Positions 1-8,431 of a DNA stretch of 64,000 nucleotides are shown here, one piece after another; the first letter of the stretch is position 1; each line of letters opens with the position of its first letter. Source of the DNA: Candidatus Poribacteria bacterium (GTDB taxonomy: Bacteria; Poribacteria; WGA-4E; WGA-3G); contig JAJEEK010000109.1 of NCBI GenBank assembly GCA_022821065.1, positions 1 through 64,000 on the forward strand. The letters run 5' to 3'. Both the position numbers and the translations under genes were made by a program. The notes under the pieces were generated by a model. That model saw only the letters and a program-made list of their open reading frames with translations, did no database searches and was not told the DNA's origin.

Positions 1-189
1 TTCGGCACCCGCATCTGTCGCCGCTTGCACCGCACCGACATCACCACGAACCATCACTGTGACAAAACCGCCACCGACCTGTTCTTTTCCGACCAATTTA
101 ACGTTTGCGGCTTTCACCATAGTGTCGGCAGCTTCAACTGCCCCGACAAGTCCGCGTGTTTCAACCATTCCTAATGCTTCATTGCGCAT
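1..189 (-). CDS. BMC-H microcompartment shell protein (C-terminus beyond window)
   Basis: The minus strand from the ATG at 189 translates for 63 codons to the window edge without a stop. It begins MRNEALGMVETRGLVGAVEA and continues with a KLVGKEQVGGGFVTVMVRGD stretch. This is the standard first two thirds of the BMC-H (PduA/EutM/CcmK-type) hexameric shell domain, which tiles the facets of bacterial microcompartments. An AAGGAG ribosome-binding site lies just upstream (revcomp of about 199-204). The C-terminal 25-40 residues and any neighbouring microcompartment enzymes fall outside the window, so the metabolic type of the compartment cannot be told. It diverges from the citrate synthase-like operon. 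Confidence 0.93.
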   Translation of the reverse strand, partial: MRNEALGMVETRGLVGAVEAADTMVKAANVKLVGKEQVGGGFVTVMVRGDVGAVQAATDAGAE

Positions 190-456
190 GTAGTTAGACT
201 CCTTATCTATAGAAAGAAAATAGTATGCAAGGTTCCCTGTAACGCGCCACTGATATCTGTTTGTGTTTTTACTGTTGTATAGGTACGTACACAGGCACCT
301 CAATCAAATACGCTCGTTAATAATGATACTACAAAATCCGTATTTCTGCAAGTGAAATTTTAACTTTGACTGCGACATTTATATTCAACCTTTTATATCG
401 AATTCAATCACCGAAAACCGACAGTTACCAACTGATAATCATTTTCTAATTTTGTC

Positions 457-485
457 TTGACTTTTAATCGGAATTCTGATAAAAT
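457..485 (+). promoter_or_regulatory. sigma70-type promoter for the citrate synthase-like/icd operon
   Basis: TTGACT at 457-462, 17 bases, then TAAAAT at 480-485, with an extended -10 TG at 477-478. Transcription would start near 492 and leave a leader of about 155 bases before the TTG start at 649. The gap 190-648 between the divergent BMC gene and this operon holds this promoter, the BMC leader and AT-rich sequence; I see no other gene in it. Confidence 0.6.
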
Positions 486-648
486 ATTATAAACTTTGAC
501 ATGAACGATTAGAATCCCTTTTAAACGGAAGTTGGAGTGCCGCACCCTCGCGTCGCATGAAGGGGTTGTGCGGACCCAGACGCATCAGAATTTCGGTGAA
601 GTTTGCGAGACGGAACGTACAAAAATAACCAACGAAGGAGATCTCATT

Positions 649-2199
649 TTGAACAAGAATTTGGAGGCAAAGCAGGAAGCCGCACTCCGAAAGATCCTGT
701 CAGAGGTACCAGAAACCTCGACGTATACACCCGTAACAGACGCTTTGAATAGGGCAACTGAATTAGACGAGGATAAAATTGCAGCAGTCCTAAACGGTTT
801 CAGTTCGATGCCTCAATCCACAACTGTTTTCGCGAATCCGGTACTACACAAAGCCGCGGTTGATTGCCACGGTACACAGATAACCTTGAATATCCGCAGT
901 TTTGCTATCCGTGGTATCGTCTCCGAAAGTGAAATCGTCGCAGACAAACTCAGTCCGGCATTCGTTATTTTCGCAGGACTCTTTGGTAGGAGGCCGGGAA
1001 CAGATGATAGTGGCGTTGACGAAGAGACGCTACTATCAAATCTAATAGATACGAAATTTTACGAATTCATCACAACTCGCAGAGAGAACCTAACCGGTGA
1101 ACAACGTCTCGTTAACCAGGTAGCAGAATTTTCTAAAGCCTTCCCTGAAGCCGGTCCCGAGGCTGCTCTTCAACATTTCTCAACACTCCGTAAACTCGGT
1201 GTCCCGAACCAGAAAGGGATTAGCGGCACACGAGACCCCGATTCACTCCTACTCGAATTGATTGAAACACACATGGAAAACGTCGCTGTCGGGGCAGTTT
1301 CGGCGTATATGCGACATCAACTCCGTGAGAACCCAGCATTACATCCACAAGTTCTGGCAATGCGCGCGACCGATCTCATCACCGAGTATCAAAAGAACGA
1401 AAAGACTGCCTTCCAGACCTGCTATAGCCTCCTCTTAGGACGCGAAGCCTCTGATGTTGAAGCCAATATTTTAGAACGGATGGGTGTCATACAGATACAC
1501 CACGGTTCTGCGGGTTCCAACGTCGTCGCGCGCTATCTCGCTACGTTACACACCGGTGCTGTATCCGACTTCTTCGTCGCCGCACAGATGGCATTAGACG
1601 GTAATCGACATTTCGGTGCGATTCACGATATGACGACGTTTATCAATCAGATCGAATCCCTCGATGCCGATGCGCTTGAAGCCGCTATCCATGAACGGAT
1701 GCAAGCCGCGTTACCGACCTTCGGACACCCCGAAATCGCCGCCGCTGGACGTGCCGATGAAATCCAGCAAGATCCACGACCCGCTATCTATTTCAATCCC
1801 TTCCTTGAGGCTATTGATAACGGCGATATCCAACTCAACGACCAGCAGAAAAAGCGATTAACGATTATTCAACGCATTTATCAACTCGCCTTCGTTGAAG
1901 GTTTCGTCCGTCCGGGCCGTGAAGGCGATCCACCGCTCCGTTTAACGCCGAATACTGATTTCGGCGGGTGGGCTGTCCAAGAAGGGTTGGACATCTATGA
2001 ACACGATAGAACGCTATTGACATATATCTTCCGAGGCTTCGGTTGGATGATGGATGCCCGCGAACAACTCCCGTTGAAAATTATCCGACCCGTTATCCCA
2101 CCACACCCAGATATCGTTCCGGAACCGAGCGACGATACGACAATCTCCAGCGAAGTTGTGGCATTGCACAAACGGATGGCAGGTCCAAACGCCTTTTAG
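649..2199 (+). CDS. divergent citrate synthase-like protein
   Basis: Likely condenses oxaloacetate with acetyl-CoA, or a methylcitrate-type variant. About 516 residues, longer than the usual 370-430. The catalytic-region motifs can be followed: a His pair at residues 284-285 (HHGSAGSNVVAR), His321 in NRHFGAIHD (the place of HGGA), and Asp437 in NTDFGG (the place of VDFYSG). The C-terminal GWMMDAREQLPLKIIRP matches the family's GW-AH--EQ----RP ending. The TTG start at 649 is chosen because AAGGAG at 635-640 sits 8 bases ahead; the frame is open back to 532 but without a ribosome-binding site there. The next gene, isocitrate dehydrogenase, starts 13 bases after the stop, which supports a TCA role. 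The N-terminal half is not recognisable to me and may carry extra structure. Function is inferred from motifs and context. Confidence 0.75.
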   Translation: MNKNLEAKQEAALRKILSEVPETSTYTPVTDALNRATELDEDKIAAVLNGFSSMPQSTTVFANPVLHKAAVDCHGTQITLNIRSFAIRGIVSESEIVADKLSPAFVIFAGLFGRRPGTDDSGVDEETLLSNLIDTKFYEFITTRRENLTGEQRLVNQVAEFSKAFPEAGPEAALQHFSTLRKLGVPNQKGISGTRDPDSLLLELIETHMENVAVGAVSAYMRHQLRENPALHPQVLAMRATDLITEYQKNEKTAFQTCYSLLLGREASDVEANILERMGVIQIHHGSAGSNVVARYLATLHTGAVSDFFVAAQMALDGNRHFGAIHDMTTFINQIESLDADALEAAIHERMQAALPTFGHPEIAAAGRADEIQQDPRPAIYFNPFLEAIDNGDIQLNDQQKKRLTIIQRIYQLAFVEGFVRPGREGDPPLRLTPNTDFGGWAVQEGLDIYEHDRTLLTYIFRGFGWMMDAREQLPLKIIRPVIPPHPDIVPEPSDDTTISSEVVALHKRMAGPNAF

Positions 2200-2211
2200 A
2201 AAGGAATACAC

Positions 2212-3456
2212 GTGATTGAACTATCGCAATTAACAGTGCCAACAGAGGGTGAAAGAATAGGATTCACCGATGGGCAGCTCGTCGTGCCAAATAAACCGAT
2301 TATTCCGGTCATTGAAGGCGACGGCATCGGACGAGACATCATGAAGACGACACGGCGCGTCGTTGATACAGCCGTCGAAACCGCATACAACGGCGAAAAA
2401 CAGATCATTTGGTTTGATGTCTATGCCGGTGAAAACGCCATGGCGAAATACAACGAATGGCTGCCACAGGATACCTTTGACGCGATTGAATACTTCCGCG
2501 TTGCCTTAAAGGGTCCCCTGACGACCCCCGTCGGCGGCGGGTTTCGGAGTTTAAATGTAACGTTGCGTCAGGTGCTTGAACTCTACGCATGTGTCCGTCC
2601 CGTCCGCTATTTCCAAGGTGTCCCCGCACCTGTCACACATCCCGAAAAGATGGATGTTGTTATCTTCCGTGAGAATACGGAGGATGTCTACGCCGGTATC
2701 GAATGGGAACAAGGCACCCCGGAAGTCAAGAAGGTCATCGAGCTGCTCCGTTCCGAAATGGGTGTAGAGATCCGCGAAGATTCGGGTATCGGTATAAAAC
2801 CGATCAGCATTTTCGCCACAAAACGCTTGGCACGCATGGCGATCCAATACGCAATCGAACACGGCAGACGCAGTGTTACCTTTGTCCATAAGGGTAACAT
2901 CATGAAGTTTACTGAAGGCGCGTTCTCCGCTTGGGGCTATGAACTCGCCAAAGAGGAGTTCGCTGAGCAGACAATCACGGAAGACGAACTCTATAGCGAC
3001 TATGACGGTCAGTGTCCTGAAGGCAAGATTATCGTCAATGACCGCATCGCTGACAGTATGCTCCAGCAGATTTTAACGCGAACGGATGAGTACGACGTAA
3101 TCGTCACACCGAACCTCAACGGCGATTATCTCTCGGATGCTGCGGCAGCACAAGTCGGTGGTATCGGCATGGCACCGGGTGGCAACCTCAGTGACGAAGT
3201 CGCACTCTTTGAAGCAACGCACGGCACCGCACCGAAGTACACCGACCAAGATGTCGTCAATCCGGGTTCGCTGATCCTCTCCGCCGTCATGATGCTGGAA
3301 CACCTCGGTTGGCAGGAAGCGGCTGACCTAATCATCGCTGGACTTGAGAAAACCATCCTCCAAAAACGCGTGACCTACGATCTGGAGCGTCTCATGGAAG
3401 GCGCGACGAAAGTACGTACCTCCGAATTCGGCGCAGCAATTATCGAAAACTTTTAG
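2212..3456 (+). CDS. icd: NADP-dependent isocitrate dehydrogenase
   Basis: Oxidative decarboxylation of isocitrate to 2-oxoglutarate in the cytosol. 414 residues, the normal length of the homodimeric bacterial enzyme. Visible landmarks: RSLNVTLRQ with Ser113 (the serine phosphorylated in E. coli Icd, at the same number), RPVRYFQG substrate arginines, IFRENTEDVYAGIEW, the metal-site NGDYLSD, and HGTAPKY at 337-343 whose Lys-Tyr pair marks NADP+ preference. GTG start at 2212 with AAAGGAA upstream. It sits 12 bases after the citrate synthase-like gene, and the two are almost certainly co-transcribed. Its product would feed the 2-oxoglutarate:ferredoxin oxidoreductase encoded near 35-37 kb. Confidence 0.97.
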   Translation: MIELSQLTVPTEGERIGFTDGQLVVPNKPIIPVIEGDGIGRDIMKTTRRVVDTAVETAYNGEKQIIWFDVYAGENAMAKYNEWLPQDTFDAIEYFRVALKGPLTTPVGGGFRSLNVTLRQVLELYACVRPVRYFQGVPAPVTHPEKMDVVIFRENTEDVYAGIEWEQGTPEVKKVIELLRSEMGVEIREDSGIGIKPISIFATKRLARMAIQYAIEHGRRSVTFVHKGNIMKFTEGAFSAWGYELAKEEFAEQTITEDELYSDYDGQCPEGKIIVNDRIADSMLQQILTRTDEYDVIVTPNLNGDYLSDAAAAQVGGIGMAPGGNLSDEVALFEATHGTAPKYTDQDVVNPGSLILSAVMMLEHLGWQEAADLIIAGLEKTILQKRVTYDLERLMEGATKVRTSEFGAAIIENF

Positions 3457-3493
3457 CGGAGCACTTCCACAGTACATAACGGAGGCGCAGCAC

Positions 3494-3631
3494 ATGTCCT
3501 TAAAAACGAAGCTTATTCTCGGAGCCGGTGTGTTAGCTGCCATCGGCATCGGGATAGGGCTCGAATTACATCGCCTTCACAGACGCATTCTCGAAGAATT
3601 GGTCGCAATTCGCCAACAGGGTGAACAATAA
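3494..3631 (+). CDS. small single-span membrane protein, unknown function
   Basis: A 45-codon ORF starting ATG at 3494, with GGAGG at 3481-3485 eight bases ahead. The protein reads MSLKTKLILGAGVLAAIGIG, then a Leu/His/Arg-rich amphipathic tail ending RQQGEQ. That gives one N-terminal hydrophobic segment (about residues 7-24) followed by a probable cytoplasmic helix or coiled coil. It lies 37 bases after icd and 47 before the AAA ATPase gene. I do not recognise a family. The strong ribosome-binding site and sensible membrane topology make it a credible gene. Confidence 0.55.
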   Translation: MSLKTKLILGAGVLAAIGIGIGLELHRLHRRILEELVAIRQQGEQ

Positions 3632-3678
3632 ATGCTGTTCCAACTTCTGTGTCAAAGACAGAGAACGAGGTAAACATC

Positions 3679-4941
3679 ATGATTACCGAACTCCGCGTAC
3701 AAAATTTCAAATCATGGAAAGATACGGATAAGTTGCAGATAGCACCCTTAACAGGATTCTTCGGCGCGAACAGTTCCGGCAAAACCAGTCTCCTGCAAAC
3801 ACTGCTCATGCTTAAGCAGACTGTGGAACGTCCATTGGATTGGAAAGGAGTAATTGATTTCGGTGATGATAACTCCCTCGTTAACTTGGGCAGTTTTGAC
3901 GACCTCATCCACGGTCACAAGCATGATTCTCCGCTCGGGATTTCCCTTTCATGGAATTTATCTGAAGAACTAAACATAGAGGAAATAGGTGAAATAGGTA
4001 CTCTCTCTTTTGATCTCGTTATTCATAGTCAAGAAAACTCTATTTCTGGTATGTCGTTCAGTTATTTTGCTAGTGAAAAAAGTTTTAAGGTAACAAGGCA
4101 TGGTCAAGACCGCTGTTCAGTTTCGACACCTTGGCTGTCAAATCAACCCGGATATATGTTCCGATACTACGCGGTTCACGGTCTATACGCTTCTGATCAG
4201 CAGCTTTTTTCATTATTCCAAACCCGTTTTGAAAACCTATTTCGTAGCATCCGCTATCTTGGCCCACTTCGTGAATATCCACGTCAACGTTACGCATGGC
4301 AGGGAAAACATACACAAGGTGTTGGACAATACGGGGAGGATATGGTCACCGCGCTTTTCTCCGGACGAATTCAACTCCGTTCTCTTGACAAGCAGATCCC
4401 TCAATGGCTCCAGCGATTGGATTTAATCGATTCCTATCGCCTCAATCCTATCTCTGGTTCAGAAAAAGACTACGAATTCCTCGTTAGAAAATATAAAGGT
4501 GGCCCCGAAGTCCGACTCACAGATGTCGGTTTTGGTGTTTCGCAGGTACTACCAGTTTTAGTTCTCTGCTACTATGTGCCTGAAGGGAGCATTCTCATCC
4601 TTGAACAACCCGAAGCGCATCTCCATCCGAGGGTCCAGTCAGAATTAGCCGATCTTCTCGTTGAGGTTGTAAAAGAACGACAGTTACAAATTATCCTTGA
4701 AAGCCACAGCGAGCATCTACTGATACGGTTAATGCGGCGCATCGCTGAAGAACAAATTTCAGCAGCCGACACCGCCTTCTATTTTTGTGAAATGAACGAG
4801 GGTGTCTCTGAAATTGAGCGGCTCAACGTTGATGACTACGGAAACATCACGAATTGGCCACAAAACTTTTTTGGTGATGAGATGGGCGACTTGGCAGCAA
4901 AGACTAAAGCGGAGATGAAACGTAAGAAAGCAAATAAATGA
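3679..4941 (+). CDS. AAA family ATPase, DUF3696 type
   Basis: About 420 residues. The N-terminus MITELRVQNFKSWKDTDKLQ is the SMC/RecF-like opening of this family. Walker A is GANSSGKTS (residues 29-37), and Walker B with its catalytic acids is ILILEQPEAHLHPR, followed by an H-loop-like LESHSEHLL. The C-terminal part (residues about 370-410) matches the DUF3696 layout seen in many predicted defence or repair ATPases. The ATG at 3679 is preferred over 3649 because GAACGAGG lies just upstream and homologous proteins begin MITEL. The stop codon overlaps the start of the next gene (ATGA at 4938-4941), so ATPase and PIN-like protein are translationally coupled. Likely an ATPase-gated nuclease pair; the biological target is unknown. 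Confidence 0.85.
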   Translation: MITELRVQNFKSWKDTDKLQIAPLTGFFGANSSGKTSLLQTLLMLKQTVERPLDWKGVIDFGDDNSLVNLGSFDDLIHGHKHDSPLGISLSWNLSEELNIEEIGEIGTLSFDLVIHSQENSISGMSFSYFASEKSFKVTRHGQDRCSVSTPWLSNQPGYMFRYYAVHGLYASDQQLFSLFQTRFENLFRSIRYLGPLREYPRQRYAWQGKHTQGVGQYGEDMVTALFSGRIQLRSLDKQIPQWLQRLDLIDSYRLNPISGSEKDYEFLVRKYKGGPEVRLTDVGFGVSQVLPVLVLCYYVPEGSILILEQPEAHLHPRVQSELADLLVEVVKERQLQIILESHSEHLLIRLMRRIAEEQISAADTAFYFCEMNEGVSEIERLNVDDYGNITNWPQNFFGDEMGDLAAKTKAEMKRKKANK

Positions 4942-5444
4942 TGAAAGTTATTGTAGATACAAACGTCCCGCTGGTTGCCAATGGAAAAGCAGAACAAGCC
5001 TCTGAAGATTGCGTGGAAACCTGTATTGATGAACTGTTAAAGATTACCGAAGGTGACGTAAAATTAGTCTTGGATGATCAACGGCGAATCATCTCCGAAT
5101 ACCGGAATAAGTTGAATCCGGGAGGTTTTCCAGGTGTTGGAGACGCTTTCCTCAAATGGGCAGAGATCAATTGGGCAAACCCGCAACAATGCGACTTGGT
5201 TTCTATTACGCCTGTTGATGATTCAGAAACTAATTTCCAAGAGTTTCCACCAGACCCAGCATTAGCAGATTTTGATGAGGATGATAGAAAATTCATCGCT
5301 GTGGCACTGGCACACGCCGAAAAACCTCCCATTCTGCAAGCAGTAGATAGTGCATGGTGGAGCTTCCGCGACGCACTCCTTCAACACGGTGTCACAGTTG
5401 ACTTCATCTGTGAAGATGATATTCGCTTGCTTCAGGACTCATAA
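4938..5444 (+). CDS. PIN-like nuclease-fold protein partnered with AAA ATPase
   Basis: 168 residues. Acidic residues sit where PIN domains bind metal: Asp7 in VIVDTNVPL, Glu54 in RRIISEYR, Asp115/Asp116 in FDEDDRKFIAVALAHA, and Asp137 in LQAVDSAWW. PIN domains are metal-dependent RNases or nickases. The start overlaps the ATPase stop by four bases (a second ATG follows directly at 4941). I do not see the usual VapB-type antitoxin, so this is not an ordinary VapBC pair; the ATPase would be the control subunit. No downstream partner follows, since the next gene is mutS after a 293-base gap with its own promoter. Confidence 0.7.
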   Translation: MMKVIVDTNVPLVANGKAEQASEDCVETCIDELLKITEGDVKLVLDDQRRIISEYRNKLNPGGFPGVGDAFLKWAEINWANPQQCDLVSITPVDDSETNFQEFPPDPALADFDEDDRKFIAVALAHAEKPPILQAVDSAWWSFRDALLQHGVTVDFICEDDIRLLQDS

Positions 5445-5649
5445 TATTTCATCGGACCTTTCACAGAAACCCGCCACTAAATCCGTCCAAAATCCAGTTA
5501 TAGCATAGGTTTATAGTCCTTTATAAAACTGTTCACATTCCCAATTTACTATGAAAACTATGAACGCTTCCCAAGGTAAAATCCGATGCGATTAGGAAAC
5601 CGCCCCTATCGGTCCTGGTCTCTCAAAACCTACTAAAAATCAAAAAGAA

Positions 5650-5678
5650 TTGACACAAAATTAAATATATGCTAACGT
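5650..5678 (+). promoter_or_regulatory. sigma70-type promoter for mutS
   Basis: TTGACA at 5650-5655, a 17-base spacer, and TAACGT at 5673-5678 with an extended -10 TG at 5670-5671. Transcription would start near 5685, giving a leader of about 50 bases before the mutS ATG at 5738. The rest of the gap 5445-5737 shows no gene. Confidence 0.6.
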
Positions 5679-5737
5679 ATTAAAACTTAATATCCTCATA
5701 CAAAAACCACTACGCCAAACATATCAAGGTACACTAT

Positions 5738-8425
5738 ATGGCACGTTCAAAACAGTCCGACCTGTCGATGATGGAACTCTATAAACAGGTAAAAAAACAG
5801 CACGAAGATGCTATCCTTCTCTGTCGGGTCGGTGATTTCTATGAAGCCTTCTTTGAAGATGCCGAACTCATCGCACGCCTGCTTGAGATCGCATTGACGA
5901 CGCGAAGCCACAAAAATCAGAAATCTCCGCCGCCACCGATGGCAGGTATCCCGCACCACGCACTCGACTCCTATCTCTACAAACTCGTCAAAGCGGGACA
6001 TAAAGTCGCTATCCTGGAGCAGACCGAGGACGCAAAAGTCGCACGAGATGAAAACCGACTCGTCAAGCGCGATGTCGTCAAAATTGTCACCCCCGGCACC
6101 GTGACCGATCCAAAAGTCCTTGAGCACAAACAGAACAATTACCTCATCTCAATCTATCCCAACAAAGATATTTACGGTGTCGCTGTGGCGGATCTCTCGA
6201 CAGGTGAGTTTCTGGTAACCGAACTCACGGATCCCTCACGCCTCTGGGCAGAGATTCACCGCTTTGCCCCGAAAGAGTGCCTTTTTTCGGAATCCTTTGA
6301 AAATGCGGAGATGTTTGACCGTCTCAAAACTGAACTCAAAGCGACGCTCAATTATTTACCGGACTGGCGGTTTGATGTCGATACAGCGCGAACGGAACTC
6401 CTTGAACATTTTCAAACGATTTCACTTGACGGATTCGGATGCGAACACCTACACACAGCGATCTCTGCTGCTGGCGCGCTCATCTACTACCTCAACGAAA
6501 CCCAGAAACAGGAAGTCGAACACATCACCGCGCTCCATACCTATACGCTCTCCGATTTTATGGTGCTGGATGCCGATACGCAGCGCAACCTCGAACTGAC
6601 GAGCTCTATTCGCGACGGTTCAACGAAAGGTACGCTCCTTGAAGTCCTCGATCAGACAGTGACAGCGATGGGTGGTAGACGGATGCGACAGTGTGTCTTA
6701 CAACCGCTCCTCGATGAAAAAGAGATCGCAGCGCGCCTTGATGCCGTTGACGAACTCAAGACACAGATTAACCTTCAAGAAGAACTCCGCGACGCACTTG
6801 AACAGATGTATGATATTGAACGACTCATTTCGCGGATCAGTCTCGGTTCTGTGAACGGACGCGATCTACACGCACTCAAGGATTCCCTGCGTCTGATTCC
6901 CGATGTCAAAGTGCAGCTGCAAAATTGCCATAGCGAACTCTTGGTGTCGCTCGACGAAACACTGGACACACTGCCGGAATTAGTCGCATTGATTGAAAAA
7001 GGTATTCATCCCGACCCACCCGCAACGATTCGCGAAGGCAGTGTCATCCGCGACGGTTATAACGAAGAACTCGACGAACTTCGAGAGATTGTAGGGCAGG
7101 GAAAAGACTGGATCGCCGCGATGCAGGAAGAGGAGCGCAAACGCAGCGGTATCCAATCCTTAAAGATCGGATTCAACCAAGTTTTCGGTTATTACATCGA
7201 CGTGACGAAGCCGAATTTGGACCTGGTGCCGGAACACTATATCCGTAAGCAGACGCTTCGGAATTCCGAACGGTTCATCACACCCGAACTCAAAGAGCAG
7301 GAGGCGAAGGTCCTGAACGCCGAAGATCGAATCAAGACGTTAGAATACGAACTCTTTTGTCAGATTCGGGACGAGGTGTCGAAGTATACAGAAACCGTCC
7401 AGAAAATCGGTGCGGCACTCGCTATGGTCGATGTCCTCGCCAACTTCGCGTACATCGCATCGAAATACAACTACGCGAAACCGACTGTCGCGACGGCAGA
7501 CGAGATCGTTATCCGAGACGGTAGACACCCGGTCGTTGAGCAGCTATTCACACAAGAGGGGTTTGTACCGAACGATACCGTCCTCAATTGCGACGACGAA
7601 CAACTACACATCATCACGGGACCGAATATGAGCGGCAAAAGCACCTATCTCCGCCAGACGGCACTCATCGTTTTGATGGCACAAATCGGGTGTTTCGTGC
7701 CTGCCTCTGCCGCAAAGATTGGTCTGGTAGACCGCATTTTCACACGCGTCGGCGCATCCGACAACCTCGTGATGGGACAAAGTACGTTCCTTGTTGAGAT
7801 GAACGAGACAGCGAATATCCTCAACAACGCCACCCGAAATAGTCTTGTCATTTTTGATGAAGTCGGGCGCGGCACCAGTACGTTTGACGGACTCAGTATC
7901 GCTTGGGCGGTTTCGGAGTATCTCCTTGACGAAAAACGGATGGGTGCGAAAACGCTCTTCGCGACGCACTACCACGAGTTGGTGGAACTCGCCAGTAAAT
8001 ATAAACGCGCGAAGAACTACAACGTCGCTGTCCATGAGGATGGGCAAACAGTAACATTCCTCAGAAAAGTTGTTCCCGGCGGGGCAGACCAAAGTTATGG
8101 CATTCACGTTGCCAGGCTTGCGGGGTTACCCCAAGTCGTGATTACGCGCGCACAGCAGATACTTGAGGTACTTGAACAGCACAACCTCAGTGTTGAGGCA
8201 GACGGTGCCACTGAGCAGTCTCCGAAAACACACCCGACAATGCCGAAGCCGCGCCGACGTGTCTCACGAAAAACACTCCAAAGCGATTCACTACAAATGG
8301 CACTCTTTACGCCGAAGACGCACCCGCTCATCGAAGAACTCCGACAGTTGGAACTCACGCAGGTAACACCTTTAGACGCGGTGAATATCCTCTATGATCT
8401 GAAAGCAAAGGCGGAGGAATCTTGA
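5738..8425 (+). CDS. mutS: DNA mismatch repair protein MutS
   Basis: Recognises mismatches and small loops and recruits MutL. 895 residues, a full-length MutS1. The mismatch-reading Phe-x-Glu is present as GDFYEAF (residues 32-38), so this is the mismatch-binding type and not MutS2. It is followed by the connector, core/lever and clamp regions. The ABC ATPase has Walker A GPNMSGKST near residue 628, DEVGRGTSTFDGLSIAWAV (signature and Walker B) and FATHYHEL. The C-terminus contains LQMALF and a short final helical segment. It is convergent with mtaB; only 6 bases separate the two stops, so no terminator fits between them. Confidence 0.98.
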   Translation: MARSKQSDLSMMELYKQVKKQHEDAILLCRVGDFYEAFFEDAELIARLLEIALTTRSHKNQKSPPPPMAGIPHHALDSYLYKLVKAGHKVAILEQTEDAKVARDENRLVKRDVVKIVTPGTVTDPKVLEHKQNNYLISIYPNKDIYGVAVADLSTGEFLVTELTDPSRLWAEIHRFAPKECLFSESFENAEMFDRLKTELKATLNYLPDWRFDVDTARTELLEHFQTISLDGFGCEHLHTAISAAGALIYYLNETQKQEVEHITALHTYTLSDFMVLDADTQRNLELTSSIRDGSTKGTLLEVLDQTVTAMGGRRMRQCVLQPLLDEKEIAARLDAVDELKTQINLQEELRDALEQMYDIERLISRISLGSVNGRDLHALKDSLRLIPDVKVQLQNCHSELLVSLDETLDTLPELVALIEKGIHPDPPATIREGSVIRDGYNEELDELREIVGQGKDWIAAMQEEERKRSGIQSLKIGFNQVFGYYIDVTKPNLDLVPEHYIRKQTLRNSERFITPELKEQEAKVLNAEDRIKTLEYELFCQIRDEVSKYTETVQKIGAALAMVDVLANFAYIASKYNYAKPTVATADEIVIRDGRHPVVEQLFTQEGFVPNDTVLNCDDEQLHIITGPNMSGKSTYLRQTALIVLMAQIGCFVPASAAKIGLVDRIFTRVGASDNLVMGQSTFLVEMNETANILNNATRNSLVIFDEVGRGTSTFDGLSIAWAVSEYLLDEKRMGAKTLFATHYHELVELASKYKRAKNYNVAVHEDGQTVTFLRKVVPGGADQSYGIHVARLAGLPQVVITRAQQILEVLEQHNLSVEADGATEQSPKTHPTMPKPRRRVSRKTLQSDSLQMALFTPKTHPLIEELRQLELTQVTPLDAVNILYDLKAKAEES

Positions 8426-8431
8426 TACAGG

